A stretch of 14,425 nt of DNA from Candidatus Anaerobutyricum stercoripullorum (GTDB lineage: Bacteria > Bacillota > Clostridia > Lachnospirales > Lachnospiraceae): the NCBI GenBank assembly GCA_019114885.1, contig DXEQ01000128.1, positions 1 to 14,425 on the forward strand, in the 5' to 3' direction. Positions 6,224-12,765 of this stretch are shown here, in pieces. A program made the translations under genes and the position numbers. The notes under the pieces were generated by a model. It did no database searches. It was not told the DNA's origin and worked only from the letters and a program-made list of their open reading frames with translations. Each line of letters starts with the position of its first letter. Position 1 is the first letter of the stretch.

Positions 6224-7306
6224 ATGGAAAAGATTATTTTGACAGGAGACCGCCCGACGGGAAGGCTGCATGTGGGCCATTATGTCGGCTCTCTCCGGAG
6301 ACGAGTAGAGTTACAGAATTCCGGCGAGTATGATAAGATCTTCATCATGATCGCCGACGCGCAGGCGCTCACCGATAACGCGGATCAGCCGGAGAAGGTG
6401 CGCCAGAATATTATGGAGGTGGCCCTTGATTATCTGTCCTGCGGGCTGGACCCGGCCAGGTCTACCATGTTCATTCAGTCCATGGTGCCGGAGCTTACGG
6501 AGCTGACCTTCTATTACTCCAACCTGGTCACCGTATCCCGTCTGCAGCGCAATCCGACGGTGAAGTCCGAGATCAAGATGCGGAACTTTGAGGCCAGCAT
6601 CCCGGTGGGATTCTTCACCTATCCGATCAGTCAGGCGGCGGACATCACCGCTTTTAAGGCCACCACAGTGCCGGTGGGCGAGGATCAGATGCCGATGCTG
6701 GAGCAGTGCCGGGAGATCGTGCACAAGTTCAACGCCGTGTACGGGGAGACGCTGGTGATGCCGCAGATTCTTCTGCCGGACAACAAGGCGTGTCTGCGTC
6801 TGCCGGGTATCGACGGCAAGGCCAAGATGAGCAAGTCTCTGGGCAACTGTATCTATTTATCCGATACGGAGCAGGAAGTAAAGAAGAAGGTTATGTCCAT
6901 GTTTACCGATCCGAACCATCTGCGGGTAGAGGACCCGGGACAGGTGGAGGGTAATCCGGTCTTCATCTATCTGGATGCGTTCAGCAGACCGGAGCACTTT
7001 GCGGAGTTCCTGCCGGAATACGCGAACCTGCAGGAGTTAAAGGATCACTACACCAGAGGTGGTCTGGGTGATGTGAAGGTGAAGAAGTTCTTAAATAAAG
7101 TTCTGCAGGCGGAGCTTGCCCCGATCCGTGAGAGGAGAAAGCAGTGGGAGAAGGATATCCCGGCTGTTTACGAGATCTTGAAGAAGGGCAGCGAGGAGGC
7201 GGAAGCCGTTGCCGCCGAGACACTGAGAGATGTGCGCGCCGCCATGCGGATCAACTACTTTGACAACGATGATATGATCCGGGAGCAGGAAGCAAAATAT
7301 CAGTAA
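6224..7306 (+). CDS. trpS: Tryptophan--tRNA ligase (TrpRS)
   Basis: Class I aminoacyl-tRNA synthetase that charges tRNA-Trp in the cytoplasm. The HIGH-type signature is HVGH (residues 16-19, in TGRLHVGHYVG), preceded by ILTGDRPTG; the second signature is KMSKS (201-205). NPTVKSEIKMR and IADAQALTDNA are typical of the TrpRS form common in Firmicutes. At 360 residues it is slightly longer than the usual 330-340. ATG 6224 is preferred because the family normally begins MxKIILTGDRPTG; an in-frame TTG at 6215 would add only three residues. The ribosome site is AAAAGGATG (6205-6213). The gene is monocistronic and ends 7 nt before the convergent regulator gene. Confidence 0.97.
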   Translation: MEKIILTGDRPTGRLHVGHYVGSLRRRVELQNSGEYDKIFIMIADAQALTDNADQPEKVRQNIMEVALDYLSCGLDPARSTMFIQSMVPELTELTFYYSNLVTVSRLQRNPTVKSEIKMRNFEASIPVGFFTYPISQAADITAFKATTVPVGEDQMPMLEQCREIVHKFNAVYGETLVMPQILLPDNKACLRLPGIDGKAKMSKSLGNCIYLSDTEQEVKKKVMSMFTDPNHLRVEDPGQVEGNPVFIYLDAFSRPEHFAEFLPEYANLQELKDHYTRGGLGDVKVKKFLNKVLQAELAPIRERRKQWEKDIPAVYEILKKGSEEAEAVAAETLRDVRAAMRINYFDNDDMIREQEAKYQ

Positions 7307-7313
7307 TGAAGTG

Positions 7314-8714
7314 TCAGTCCGTCAGACACTGATACAGCCGCCGGATCGCCTCCGGGATGTGCTCTGTCTTCAGATAAGAATAATTTATGATGAAGATGTG
7401 CTCCACATCGCTGTCCGTCCGGTGATAATACCGGGAAAGTGCGGTGAGGCGGAGCCCTTTTTCTCTGGCTTTTTCCATGAGTTCCGTATCGGAAAGTGCG
7501 GTATCGATCTTCATCAGAAAGTGCAGTCCGCTGTCTTCCTCTGTGATTGTCACACGGGAAGACAGGGGGCTTTTTTTGATGGCGTCAAGGAGGGCGTCCC
7601 GCTGCCGGTGGTAATAATTGCGCATCCGGTTGATGTGTTTTTCCAGATAGCCCTCCCGGATGAAACGCATGAGGGCGTACTGCTCAAAGTTGGAGACGGT
7701 GCAGGAGTAGAAACTCATCTGTTCCAGAAAGCGCTGTGCCAGCCCGGGCGGCAGCACCATATAGCTGATGCGCATGGTGGAGGTCAGGCTTTTGGAAAAT
7801 GTATTGATATAGATCACCTTTTCCATAAGATCGATGCTCTGGAGAGCGGGGATCGGTTTGCCCGTCAGGCGGAATTCGCTGTCGTAATCATCCTCGATGA
7901 TATAACGGGAATCCGACTTTGCCGCCCAGCCAAGAAGCTCATATCGACGGCTGACCGGTGTGATGATGCCTGTCGGGAAATGATGGGAAGGGGAGATATG
8001 CACCACATCGGCGCCGCTTTCCTCCAGCCGGTCCATGCGGATGCCGCAGTCGTCCATGTCGATGAAACGACGGCGGACCTGATAGCTCTCATAGATCTGG
8101 GCAATCTTCTCATAACCGGGATTCTCGATGGCGTAGACCTTGTCAAATCCCAGAAGCTGGACCAGAAGACCGTAAAGGTACTCCGTGCCGGCTCCCACGA
8201 AGATCTGTTCCGGCTGCACCTGCATATCCCGGAACTGTTTCAGATGACTGGCGATGGCCTCCCGCAATTCGAAGATACCGCCGCAGGGTGGTTTTGTCAT
8301 AAGTTCGTTGTTTCTTTCCTGCATGGTCTCCCGCATCAGCTTTGCCCAGACAGAAAAAGGGAAGTTGTCGGGCCGGGTCTGGTTGCTGGAGAAATCCGCA
8401 AAAAAGACCGGTCTTGCTTCCGGCAGAGCGACCGCCGTCTCCGGCATGGCCCGTGGCGGCAGGAGACTGCGGGAAAAGGTGGAGACATAATACCCTTTTT
8501 TCGGCCTGGAATAGATATAGCCTTCCGACAAAAGCTGCGCGTAGGCGTTTTCCACGGTGATGGCGCTCACGCCCAGATTGGAGGCAAAGCTCCGCTTGGA
8601 CGGAAGCTTCGTCCCGGCGGGGAGCGTGCCGTTCATAATGTCGTTTTTGATACATTTGTACAGATGCTCATAAAGAGGCGTATGTCCGATATTTTCAAAA
8701 GAGTAGGTGAGCAT
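7314..8714 (-). CDS. MocR-type PLP-dependent regulator (GntR winged helix plus aminotransferase class I domain)
   Basis: DNA-binding regulator of 466 residues, the normal MocR length. Residues 1-80 form a GntR winged helix (LPSKRSFASNLGVSAITVENAY, then LSEGYIYSRPKKGYYV). After a linker, residues 105-466 are an aminotransferase-like fold: Asn198 (ENPGY), PSHHFPTG (242-249), EDDYDSEF (274-281) and the PLP-binding Lys308 in NTFSKSL, with Arg315 nearby. Such proteins sense PLP or an amino-group ligand rather than act as enzymes; PdxR and GabR are characterised examples. No pdxST or gab gene is in view, so the target is not evident. It is divergent from the Nudix gene, which is one possible target. 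Start ATG 8714 follows GGAAAGGACGTGCC. Confidence 0.93.
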   Translation of the reverse strand: MLTYSFENIGHTPLYEHLYKCIKNDIMNGTLPAGTKLPSKRSFASNLGVSAITVENAYAQLLSEGYIYSRPKKGYYVSTFSRSLLPPRAMPETAVALPEARPVFFADFSSNQTRPDNFPFSVWAKLMRETMQERNNELMTKPPCGGIFELREAIASHLKQFRDMQVQPEQIFVGAGTEYLYGLLVQLLGFDKVYAIENPGYEKIAQIYESYQVRRRFIDMDDCGIRMDRLEESGADVVHISPSHHFPTGIITPVSRRYELLGWAAKSDSRYIIEDDYDSEFRLTGKPIPALQSIDLMEKVIYINTFSKSLTSTMRISYMVLPPGLAQRFLEQMSFYSCTVSNFEQYALMRFIREGYLEKHINRMRNYYHRQRDALLDAIKKSPLSSRVTITEEDSGLHFLMKIDTALSDTELMEKAREKGLRLTALSRYYHRTDSDVEHIFIINYSYLKTEHIPEAIRRLYQCLTD

Positions 8715-8741
8715 GGCACGTCCTTTCCCGGTCTGATCCGG

Positions 8742-8763
8742 GCGTCAGAAAGCGTTTTGACGC
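8742..8763. promoter_or_regulatory. Inverted repeat in the MocR gene leader
   Basis: GCGTCA (8742-8747) and TGACGC (8758-8763) are exact reverse complements around a 10-nt spacer, between the MocR promoter and its start codon. The position would suit autoregulation, but six bases per arm can arise by chance. Confidence 0.3.
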
Positions 8764-8819
8764 GCGGTCATCCGATTGCATTTTTGTTTCGTGATCTCAA
8801 AATTTTTATCCTAACGTTG

Positions 8820-8847
8820 ATTATACCGATTTCCGGATTTTTTTCAA
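8820..8847 (-). promoter_or_regulatory. Promoter of the MocR gene
   Basis: TTGAAA (8847-8842) and a perfect TATAAT (8825-8820) on the minus strand are 16 nt apart, leaving a leader of about 100 nt. Confidence 0.7.
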
Positions 8848-8877
8848 CTTTTCCTCCTTTTCGGACTAAACATTGCC

Positions 8878-8906
8878 TTGTGGTACGGGTGGAAAAAGGA
8901 TATAAT
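8878..8906 (+). promoter_or_regulatory. Promoter of the Nudix hydrolase gene
   Basis: A perfect TATAAT (8901-8906) stands 17 nt after TTGTGG (8878-8883), a poor -35. The weak -35 and the nearby divergent regulator suggest this promoter may need activation. Confidence 0.6.
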
Positions 8907-8940
8907 TTTGATATCAACTGGAATCAGGAGGAGACTGTTC

Positions 8941-9588
8941 ATGAAAAAGGAAGAGATCAAGACGCTTTACGATTCACCTTACGTAAAGTTTTACGATATT
9001 CAGTATCAGGAAGGGGCGCATTATTACTGTGCCAGCCGGAGAGACGAGGGGCGGATGCTGGCCACGGCGTCCACGCAGGATTACTGGAATCTCATGGCTG
9101 ACGCCGTCAGCTGTGTGGTGGTGATCCGGGTGAAGGGAGAGGAGCCGAAGCTTCTGCTCAACTGGGAGTTCCGCTATCCGACGAACCAGTATCTTCTGAG
9201 TGTTCCGGCGGGGCTGATCGATGAGGAAGACTGGGAGAAGCCGGACGCGCTGCGAATCACGGCAATCCGGGAGCTTCGGGAGGAGACCGGCCTGGAAGTC
9301 GGTGAGAGTGACGAGGTGAAGGTCATCAACCCGTGCGTATTTTCCACCCCGGGACTGACCGATGAAGGCAATGCCCTGATGTACATTTCCATCAATCGGG
9401 ACGAGATGCCGGCCCTGTCTCACAGGGGCGCGGAAGGGTCGGAGAAGTTTGAGGGCTTTCGTCTGGTAAGTCTCGCGGAGGCGAAGGATTACCTGCGCAC
9501 CGGGCGGGACGAGCACGGCGTGTATTACCCGCTGTATACCTGGGCGGCGCTCATGTATTTTGTGGCGGGCGAGATGATTTATTCATAA
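8941..9588 (+). CDS. Nudix hydrolase, ADP-ribose pyrophosphatase-like
   Basis: Cytoplasmic hydrolase of 215 residues that would cleave a nucleoside diphosphate linked to another group, such as ADP-ribose or ADP-sugars. The Nudix box is present at 91-118: it opens with PAGLID and ends with RELREETGL (110-118), which holds the metal-binding glutamates. Between these the spacing is about six residues longer than the standard GX5EX7REUXEEXGU, and the first glutamate is not in its usual place (WEKPDALRITAI). NWEFRYP before the box resembles the substrate loop of ADP-ribose pyrophosphatases. The start is ATG 8941, about 10 nt after AGGAGG; an in-frame upstream ATG at 8878 lies in the promoter. Substrate not determined. 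Confidence 0.9.
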   Translation: MKKEEIKTLYDSPYVKFYDIQYQEGAHYYCASRRDEGRMLATASTQDYWNLMADAVSCVVVIRVKGEEPKLLLNWEFRYPTNQYLLSVPAGLIDEEDWEKPDALRITAIRELREETGLEVGESDEVKVINPCVFSTPGLTDEGNALMYISINRDEMPALSHRGAEGSEKFEGFRLVSLAEAKDYLRTGRDEHGVYYPLYTWAALMYFVAGEMIYS

Positions 9589-9596
9589 AAATGAAC

Positions 9597-9627
9597 CGGC
9601 TTCCACGCGCTTTGTGTCGGGAAGCCG
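9597..9627. terminator. Hairpin between convergent Nudix and NlpC/P60 genes
   Basis: CGGCTTCC (9597-9604) and GGAAGCCG (9620-9627) pair perfectly over 8 bp. On the minus strand the stem is followed by GTTCATTTTTATG, a T-rich tail suited to the peptidase transcript; the plus-strand side lacks a T-run. Confidence 0.65.
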
Positions 9628-9655
9628 ATTCTGAGATGTATGGAAATGTATGTGA

Positions 9656-10699
9656 TCAGTACAGGCTGTCGTAGCAGTAGGCGGCGGCATTGCAGCCGTA
9701 TTCCCAGTAAGAACTGCTGCTGTCGTAGGATGAGATCTTGACGGTTCCCGCATTCTGGGAAGCGTGGAGCACCTGTCCGCCGCCCAGGTAGATGCCCGTG
9801 TGACGGTCGCCGGAAAGATGGTAGAGCAGGTCGCCGGGTGCGGCGTCCGTGATCGATCCGATGGAATAAAAGTAATCGTTCATGACGTTGGCCTGACTTG
9901 AGGTGGCGTTGCCGATGAAGACGCCGACCGCGCTTTCATAAGCGTCCCGCACCAGACTGGAACAGTCCGCGTAGCCCTCCGTATCCCGGAGCGACTGGCT
10001 GTACGTATCGCCCAGCCGTCCCTCGGCGTAGGAGATGGCGTCTGTGCGGAAGGCGTCGATGGCGTCCTCTCTGGATGGCGCTTCGCCGGAATCTGGGGAG
10101 GCGGTATCGGTCTGCGCTGTCGGCTTGTTGTCGCCCAGATAGATGGTGTAGACATAGCCCTCGGAGCCGTCACTTCGTGCGATGCGGGTCCAGTTGCCAT
10201 CCTGACCCAGGATGCGGACGGTCTCGCCCTGCTCAAGAACGGCCAGGATACCACAGTGGCCGTTGGCCTCGGCGCGCAGATTGACCTCGGTGCTGTTGAT
10301 CTGGTCGGCGGCGAAAGCGGTGTCGTCTACAGCGGTGATATCATCGGCGTCGTCGGAAGAGCCGCCGGAAGCAGGGACGCTCTTTGCGGCTGCTTCCTCC
10401 GGGGACAGAAGGGTATCAGAGAGATAGTCTTTATAAATGTAACCGTTTTGCCCATGGACACTGACCTGCACCCAGTTGCCTTCCTGACCGGTGACGGTGA
10501 CGGCGGTTCCCATCTCTGCCGTCAGGCAGATGGCGGATGACGCATTTGGCCCGGTTCTCACATGAACGCCGTCGGTGGTGTATTGTTCCGCGGCGGACGC
10601 GCCCGCGGGAAGCAGACAAAGGGAAAGAAGGCAGAGGGAGACCGCTTTGCGGATCTGCCTGTGGACGGGTGTTGTTTTGTGGCTGGTGACATGGTTCAT
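9656..10699 (-). CDS. Secreted NlpC/P60 peptidase with two SH3b domains
   Basis: Probable peptidoglycan endopeptidase of 347 residues. A signal peptide is clear: basic start (HRQIRKAV), hydrophobic core SLCLLSLCLLPAG and cleavage after ASA near residue 36. Two bacterial SH3 domains follow, about 38-93 (VHVRTGPN ... GYIYKDYL) and 134-190 (VNLRAEAN ... GYVYTIYL), which would hold the enzyme on the wall; a Ser/Asp-rich linker separates them. The C-terminal NlpC/P60 domain (about 215-347) has catalytic Cys246 in YADCSSLV, His300 in DRHTGIYLGGG and His312. The start of the domain lacks the usual PYxWGG motif (GDTYSQSLRD instead). ATG 10699 is chosen because it follows AGGAGAGTG and gives a normal signal peptide; an upstream in-frame ATG at 10795 does not. 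Divergent from another NlpC/P60-type gene. Confidence 0.9.
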   Translation of the reverse strand: MNHVTSHKTTPVHRQIRKAVSLCLLSLCLLPAGASAAEQYTTDGVHVRTGPNASSAICLTAEMGTAVTVTGQEGNWVQVSVHGQNGYIYKDYLSDTLLSPEEAAAKSVPASGGSSDDADDITAVDDTAFAADQINSTEVNLRAEANGHCGILAVLEQGETVRILGQDGNWTRIARSDGSEGYVYTIYLGDNKPTAQTDTASPDSGEAPSREDAIDAFRTDAISYAEGRLGDTYSQSLRDTEGYADCSSLVRDAYESAVGVFIGNATSSQANVMNDYFYSIGSITDAAPGDLLYHLSGDRHTGIYLGGGQVLHASQNAGTVKISSYDSSSSYWEYGCNAAAYCYDSLY

Positions 10700-10765
10700 A
10701 CGTTTCACTCTCCTGTTTGTTGATTTTGTCTTTATTGTAACACTAAGATGCGAGAAAAACCAGAG

Positions 10766-10779
10766 TATTTGAACAAATA
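10766..10779. promoter_or_regulatory. Small dyad between divergent peptidase genes
   Basis: TATTTG (10766-10771) and CAAATA (10774-10779) are reverse complements around AA, midway in the gap (10700-10818) between the two divergent wall-peptidase genes. A possible -10 for the minus gene is TACAAT at 10739-10734; no good -35 was seen for it, nor a convincing promoter for the plus gene. The dyad could be a shared operator. Confidence 0.35.
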
Positions 10780-10818
10780 ACACAGAAATTAGCACATGAC
10801 AGAGAGGTTTATCATAAA

Positions 10819-11955
10819 ATGTTAATAAAAGGATACCAAAAAGGCAGAAAAGAAGGACATATGAGTATCTTTATCCTGTTGATGGCAGCCGCGCTTCTTG
10901 CGGCGTGCCTGCTGTGGTCCGGACGGGCGGTCCATGCGAGGGCGGCGTCTGCCCCGGCGGCGCCGGAAGGATTCCTTGCAAACGGCGTCCGGGACCGGAT
11001 GGTGCTGTCCTGGGAGCCTGTAAAGGGAGCCGACGGCTATGAGATCTGTGAGAAACGCCAGGGTCGGAAGGGCTGGACGGTGGTAAAGACGACCCGGAAG
11101 AAGCGGGTGGTGCTTTCCGGCCGGAAGGCGGGAGTCCGGTACATTTACCGGGTCAGAGCCTACAAAGAGAAGAAAAACGGCGTCCGTTACGGCGCTTTCA
11201 GCAAGAAGAGAAGCACGGAGCTTCCCAAAAAGGCGGTGAGCACCCTGCGCAATTTCCTCAAGGTGTCGCTGGCTCCGGTGGGTTCCACCATGTATATCTG
11301 GGGCGGCGGGTGGAATAAGGCGGATAACGCCGCCGGAAAAGACGCGCTGCGCATCGGTCTGAATCCGCAGTGGAGGAGTTTTGCCGGACGGCAGCGTTCT
11401 TCCTATGATTACAGAAAATACCGCTATCGACACGGGAACGGCCTGGACTGTTCCGGTTTTGTCGGCTGGAGTGTGTACAATGCGCTTCACACAAAGAAGG
11501 GAAAGGCCGGGGAGGGCTATGTGGATAAGGCCCGGAATCTGGCCCGGAATTACGCCGATAACGGCTGGGGATCTTTTTGCAGCGCTTCCGCAGTCCGGAA
11601 TTATCGGGCCGGCGATATCATGTCCGGTCCCGGCCACGTCTATATCGTGATCGGCGAGTGCCCGGACGGCAGTGTGGTCTTAGTCCATTCCAGTCCGGCG
11701 GGCGTGCAGATCTGCGGCACGGCGACTCCGTCCGGCAGGAAGGGGTCCGAAGCGGTGAAGCTTGCCCGTAAATATATGAAGAAGTATTATCCGTCCTGGT
11801 ACCGGCGTTTTCCGGATTGTTTCCGCAGCGCCTCCTATCTGAATTACCATCAGTTCCGCTGGGATGTGCGCGGAGCAAATGTGATGGAGGACCCGGATCA
11901 TTACAGAGACAAAGGGGCAAAAGAGATACTGAAAGACCTTTTTACCGACCGCTGA
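10819..11955 (+). CDS. Secreted NlpC/P60-type cell-wall peptidase with fibronectin type III-like domain
   Basis: Exported protein of 378 residues. From ATG 10819 the signal peptide has a basic start (KGYQKGRK) and a hydrophobic core (IFILLMAAALLAACLLW), with a likely cut near AVHARA (about 40). The inner LAAC resembles a lipobox, but the hydrophobic run continues past the Cys, so a lipoprotein is less likely. ATG 10861 is an alternative start, but its ribosome site is only 3 nt away and the basic residues would be lost. Residues about 46-135 look like a fibronectin III domain (VLSWEPVKGADGYEI ... YIYRVRAYK). The catalytic part has YIWGGGW (159-165), Cys211 in LDCSGFVGW, His273 in PGHVYIVIG and His290; about 45 residues separate YIWGGGW from the Cys, longer than usual. 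No terminator separates it from the EutL-like genes, 61 nt downstream. Confidence 0.87.
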   Translation: MLIKGYQKGRKEGHMSIFILLMAAALLAACLLWSGRAVHARAASAPAAPEGFLANGVRDRMVLSWEPVKGADGYEICEKRQGRKGWTVVKTTRKKRVVLSGRKAGVRYIYRVRAYKEKKNGVRYGAFSKKRSTELPKKAVSTLRNFLKVSLAPVGSTMYIWGGGWNKADNAAGKDALRIGLNPQWRSFAGRQRSSYDYRKYRYRHGNGLDCSGFVGWSVYNALHTKKGKAGEGYVDKARNLARNYADNGWGSFCSASAVRNYRAGDIMSGPGHVYIVIGECPDGSVVLVHSSPAGVQICGTATPSGRKGSEAVKLARKYMKKYYPSWYRRFPDCFRSASYLNYHQFRWDVRGANVMEDPDHYRDKGAKEILKDLFTDR

Positions 11956-11976
11956 CAGCGGAAGGAGAGTAAATAT

Positions 11977-12141
11977 ATGGACCGGCCGTTAGCGGCCGGC
12001 AGGAGGTGCGAAAGATATGAGAAAGAGGATACCGTCCCATGTGACCATGGAACAGATCGTGCCCCATGTGACGGAGGAATACAGGAAAGTCTGGGGAATC
12101 CCGGAGGAACACCAGAGTGTGGGTTTCATTTCCTGCGATAA
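11977..12141 (+). CDS. Possible small overlapping leader ORF ahead of the first EutL-like gene
   Basis: AAGGAGAG (11962-11969) stands 7 nt before ATG 11977, which opens a 54-codon frame (beginning MDRPLAAGRRCERYEKED) ending at TAA 12139-12141. It overlaps the EutL-like gene in another frame. Its first codons lie across the hairpin 11982-11999, so its translation could open that hairpin and expose the next ribosome site. The peptide itself resembles nothing I know and composition is that of the overlapping gene; it may be a control element or chance. Confidence 0.25.
   Translation: MDRPLAAGRRCERYEKEDTVPCDHGTDRAPCDGGIQESLGNPGGTPECGFHFLR
11982..11999 (+). promoter_or_regulatory. GC-only hairpin directly before a ribosome site
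   Basis: CCGGCCG (11982-11988) and CGGCCGG (11993-11999) pair over 7 bp with loop TTAG. The AGGAGGTG ribosome site of the next gene begins 2 nt later (12001). There is no T-run, so it is not a normal terminator; it could slow ribosome entry or stop RNA decay from upstream. Confidence 0.6.
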
Positions 12142-12670
12142 CGAGGACGTCATGTGGCTGGCGGTGGATGACGCCACCAAGAAGGCGAAGATCGAGGTTG
12201 TGCACGCGGAGACCGTGTACGGAGGCGTGGAGTATTCCTGGAGCCGCTTTGGGGGAGAGATCACAGCGATCCTCTCCGGGGAGACTGTGTCCGATGTGCG
12301 AAACGGCCTGCGCTATACCAGAGAGTTCATTGAGAAGAAAGCGGCCTTTTATGTGCTGGATGAGGAGGGGACCCTCGGTTACTATGTGGACTGGATTCCG
12401 CGGGCCGGAAAGTTTTATCAGAAAAGACTGGGTATCCCGGAGGGAACCTCCATCGCCTATCTGGTCAGCACCCCGGTGGAGAGCACCTATGCGCTTGACA
12501 AGGCGCTCAAGGCCAGTGATACGAAGCTGGCGGAGCTGTTTCTTCCGCCGACGAGGGTCAACACCGGCGGCGGTGTGCTCTGTGGTACGGAGTCAGCCTG
12601 TCAGGCGGCGGTGCGGGCCTTTGCCGAGGCGGTGGAATACTGTGCCCTTCATCCCATGGAGCTTGAGTGA
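12017..12670 (+). CDS. eutL: EutL-like bacterial microcompartment shell protein, copy 1
   Basis: Full-length homolog of EutL, the trimeric tandem-domain shell protein of ethanolamine microcompartments (217 residues here; E. coli EutL is about the same). Each half is a circularly permuted BMC fold and three subunits make a pseudohexagonal tile with small pores. First half: HQSVGFISCDNEDVMWLAVDDATKK (about 34-58), then VVHAETVYGG and GGEITAILSG. Second half: SIAYLVSTPVESTYALDKALK and GTESACQAAVRAFAEAV. The order and spacing match EutL along the whole length. The start ATG 12017 follows AGGAGGTG by 8 nt. No other ethanolamine or shell gene is in view, so it is an orphan shell gene with its neighbour, likely co-transcribed with the upstream peptidase. 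The EutL-type fold is well supported; a role in ethanolamine use is not shown. Confidence 0.88.
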   Translation: MRKRIPSHVTMEQIVPHVTEEYRKVWGIPEEHQSVGFISCDNEDVMWLAVDDATKKAKIEVVHAETVYGGVEYSWSRFGGEITAILSGETVSDVRNGLRYTREFIEKKAAFYVLDEEGTLGYYVDWIPRAGKFYQKRLGIPEGTSIAYLVSTPVESTYALDKALKASDTKLAELFLPPTRVNTGGGVLCGTESACQAAVRAFAEAVEYCALHPMELE

Positions 12671-12709
12671 TGCCTTGCGTTTCATCCCCCAGAGCTTGAA
12701 TGATACCTT
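12648..12709 (+). repeat. Imperfect tandem repeat of the 3' end of EutL-like copy 1
   Basis: A 29-nt unit at 12648-12676, covering the last codons, stop and 3' flank of copy 1, recurs at 12681-12709 with 24 of 29 bases the same and a 33-nt period. Read in the equivalent frame the second unit encodes HPPELE-stop, against HPMELE-stop at the true gene end. The rest of the 95-bp gap (12671-12765) has only the ribosome site GAGAGGAA of the next gene. Confidence 0.85.
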
Positions 12710-12765
12710 ATGGAGATCCGATGAGATCGCATAAGAGGAAATGATACACAGAGAGGAATTATATT

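Noticed and set aside
7310..7330. AGTGTC/GACACT hairpin between trpS and the MocR gene as a terminator
   Set aside because: The stem is only 6 bp, overlaps the last codons of the MocR gene and has no T-run on either strand.
7311..9101. 596-codon open frame on the plus strand opposite the MocR gene
   Set aside because: It runs antisense to a complete GntR/aminotransferase protein and overlaps the Nudix start; no recognisable family and no ribosome site.
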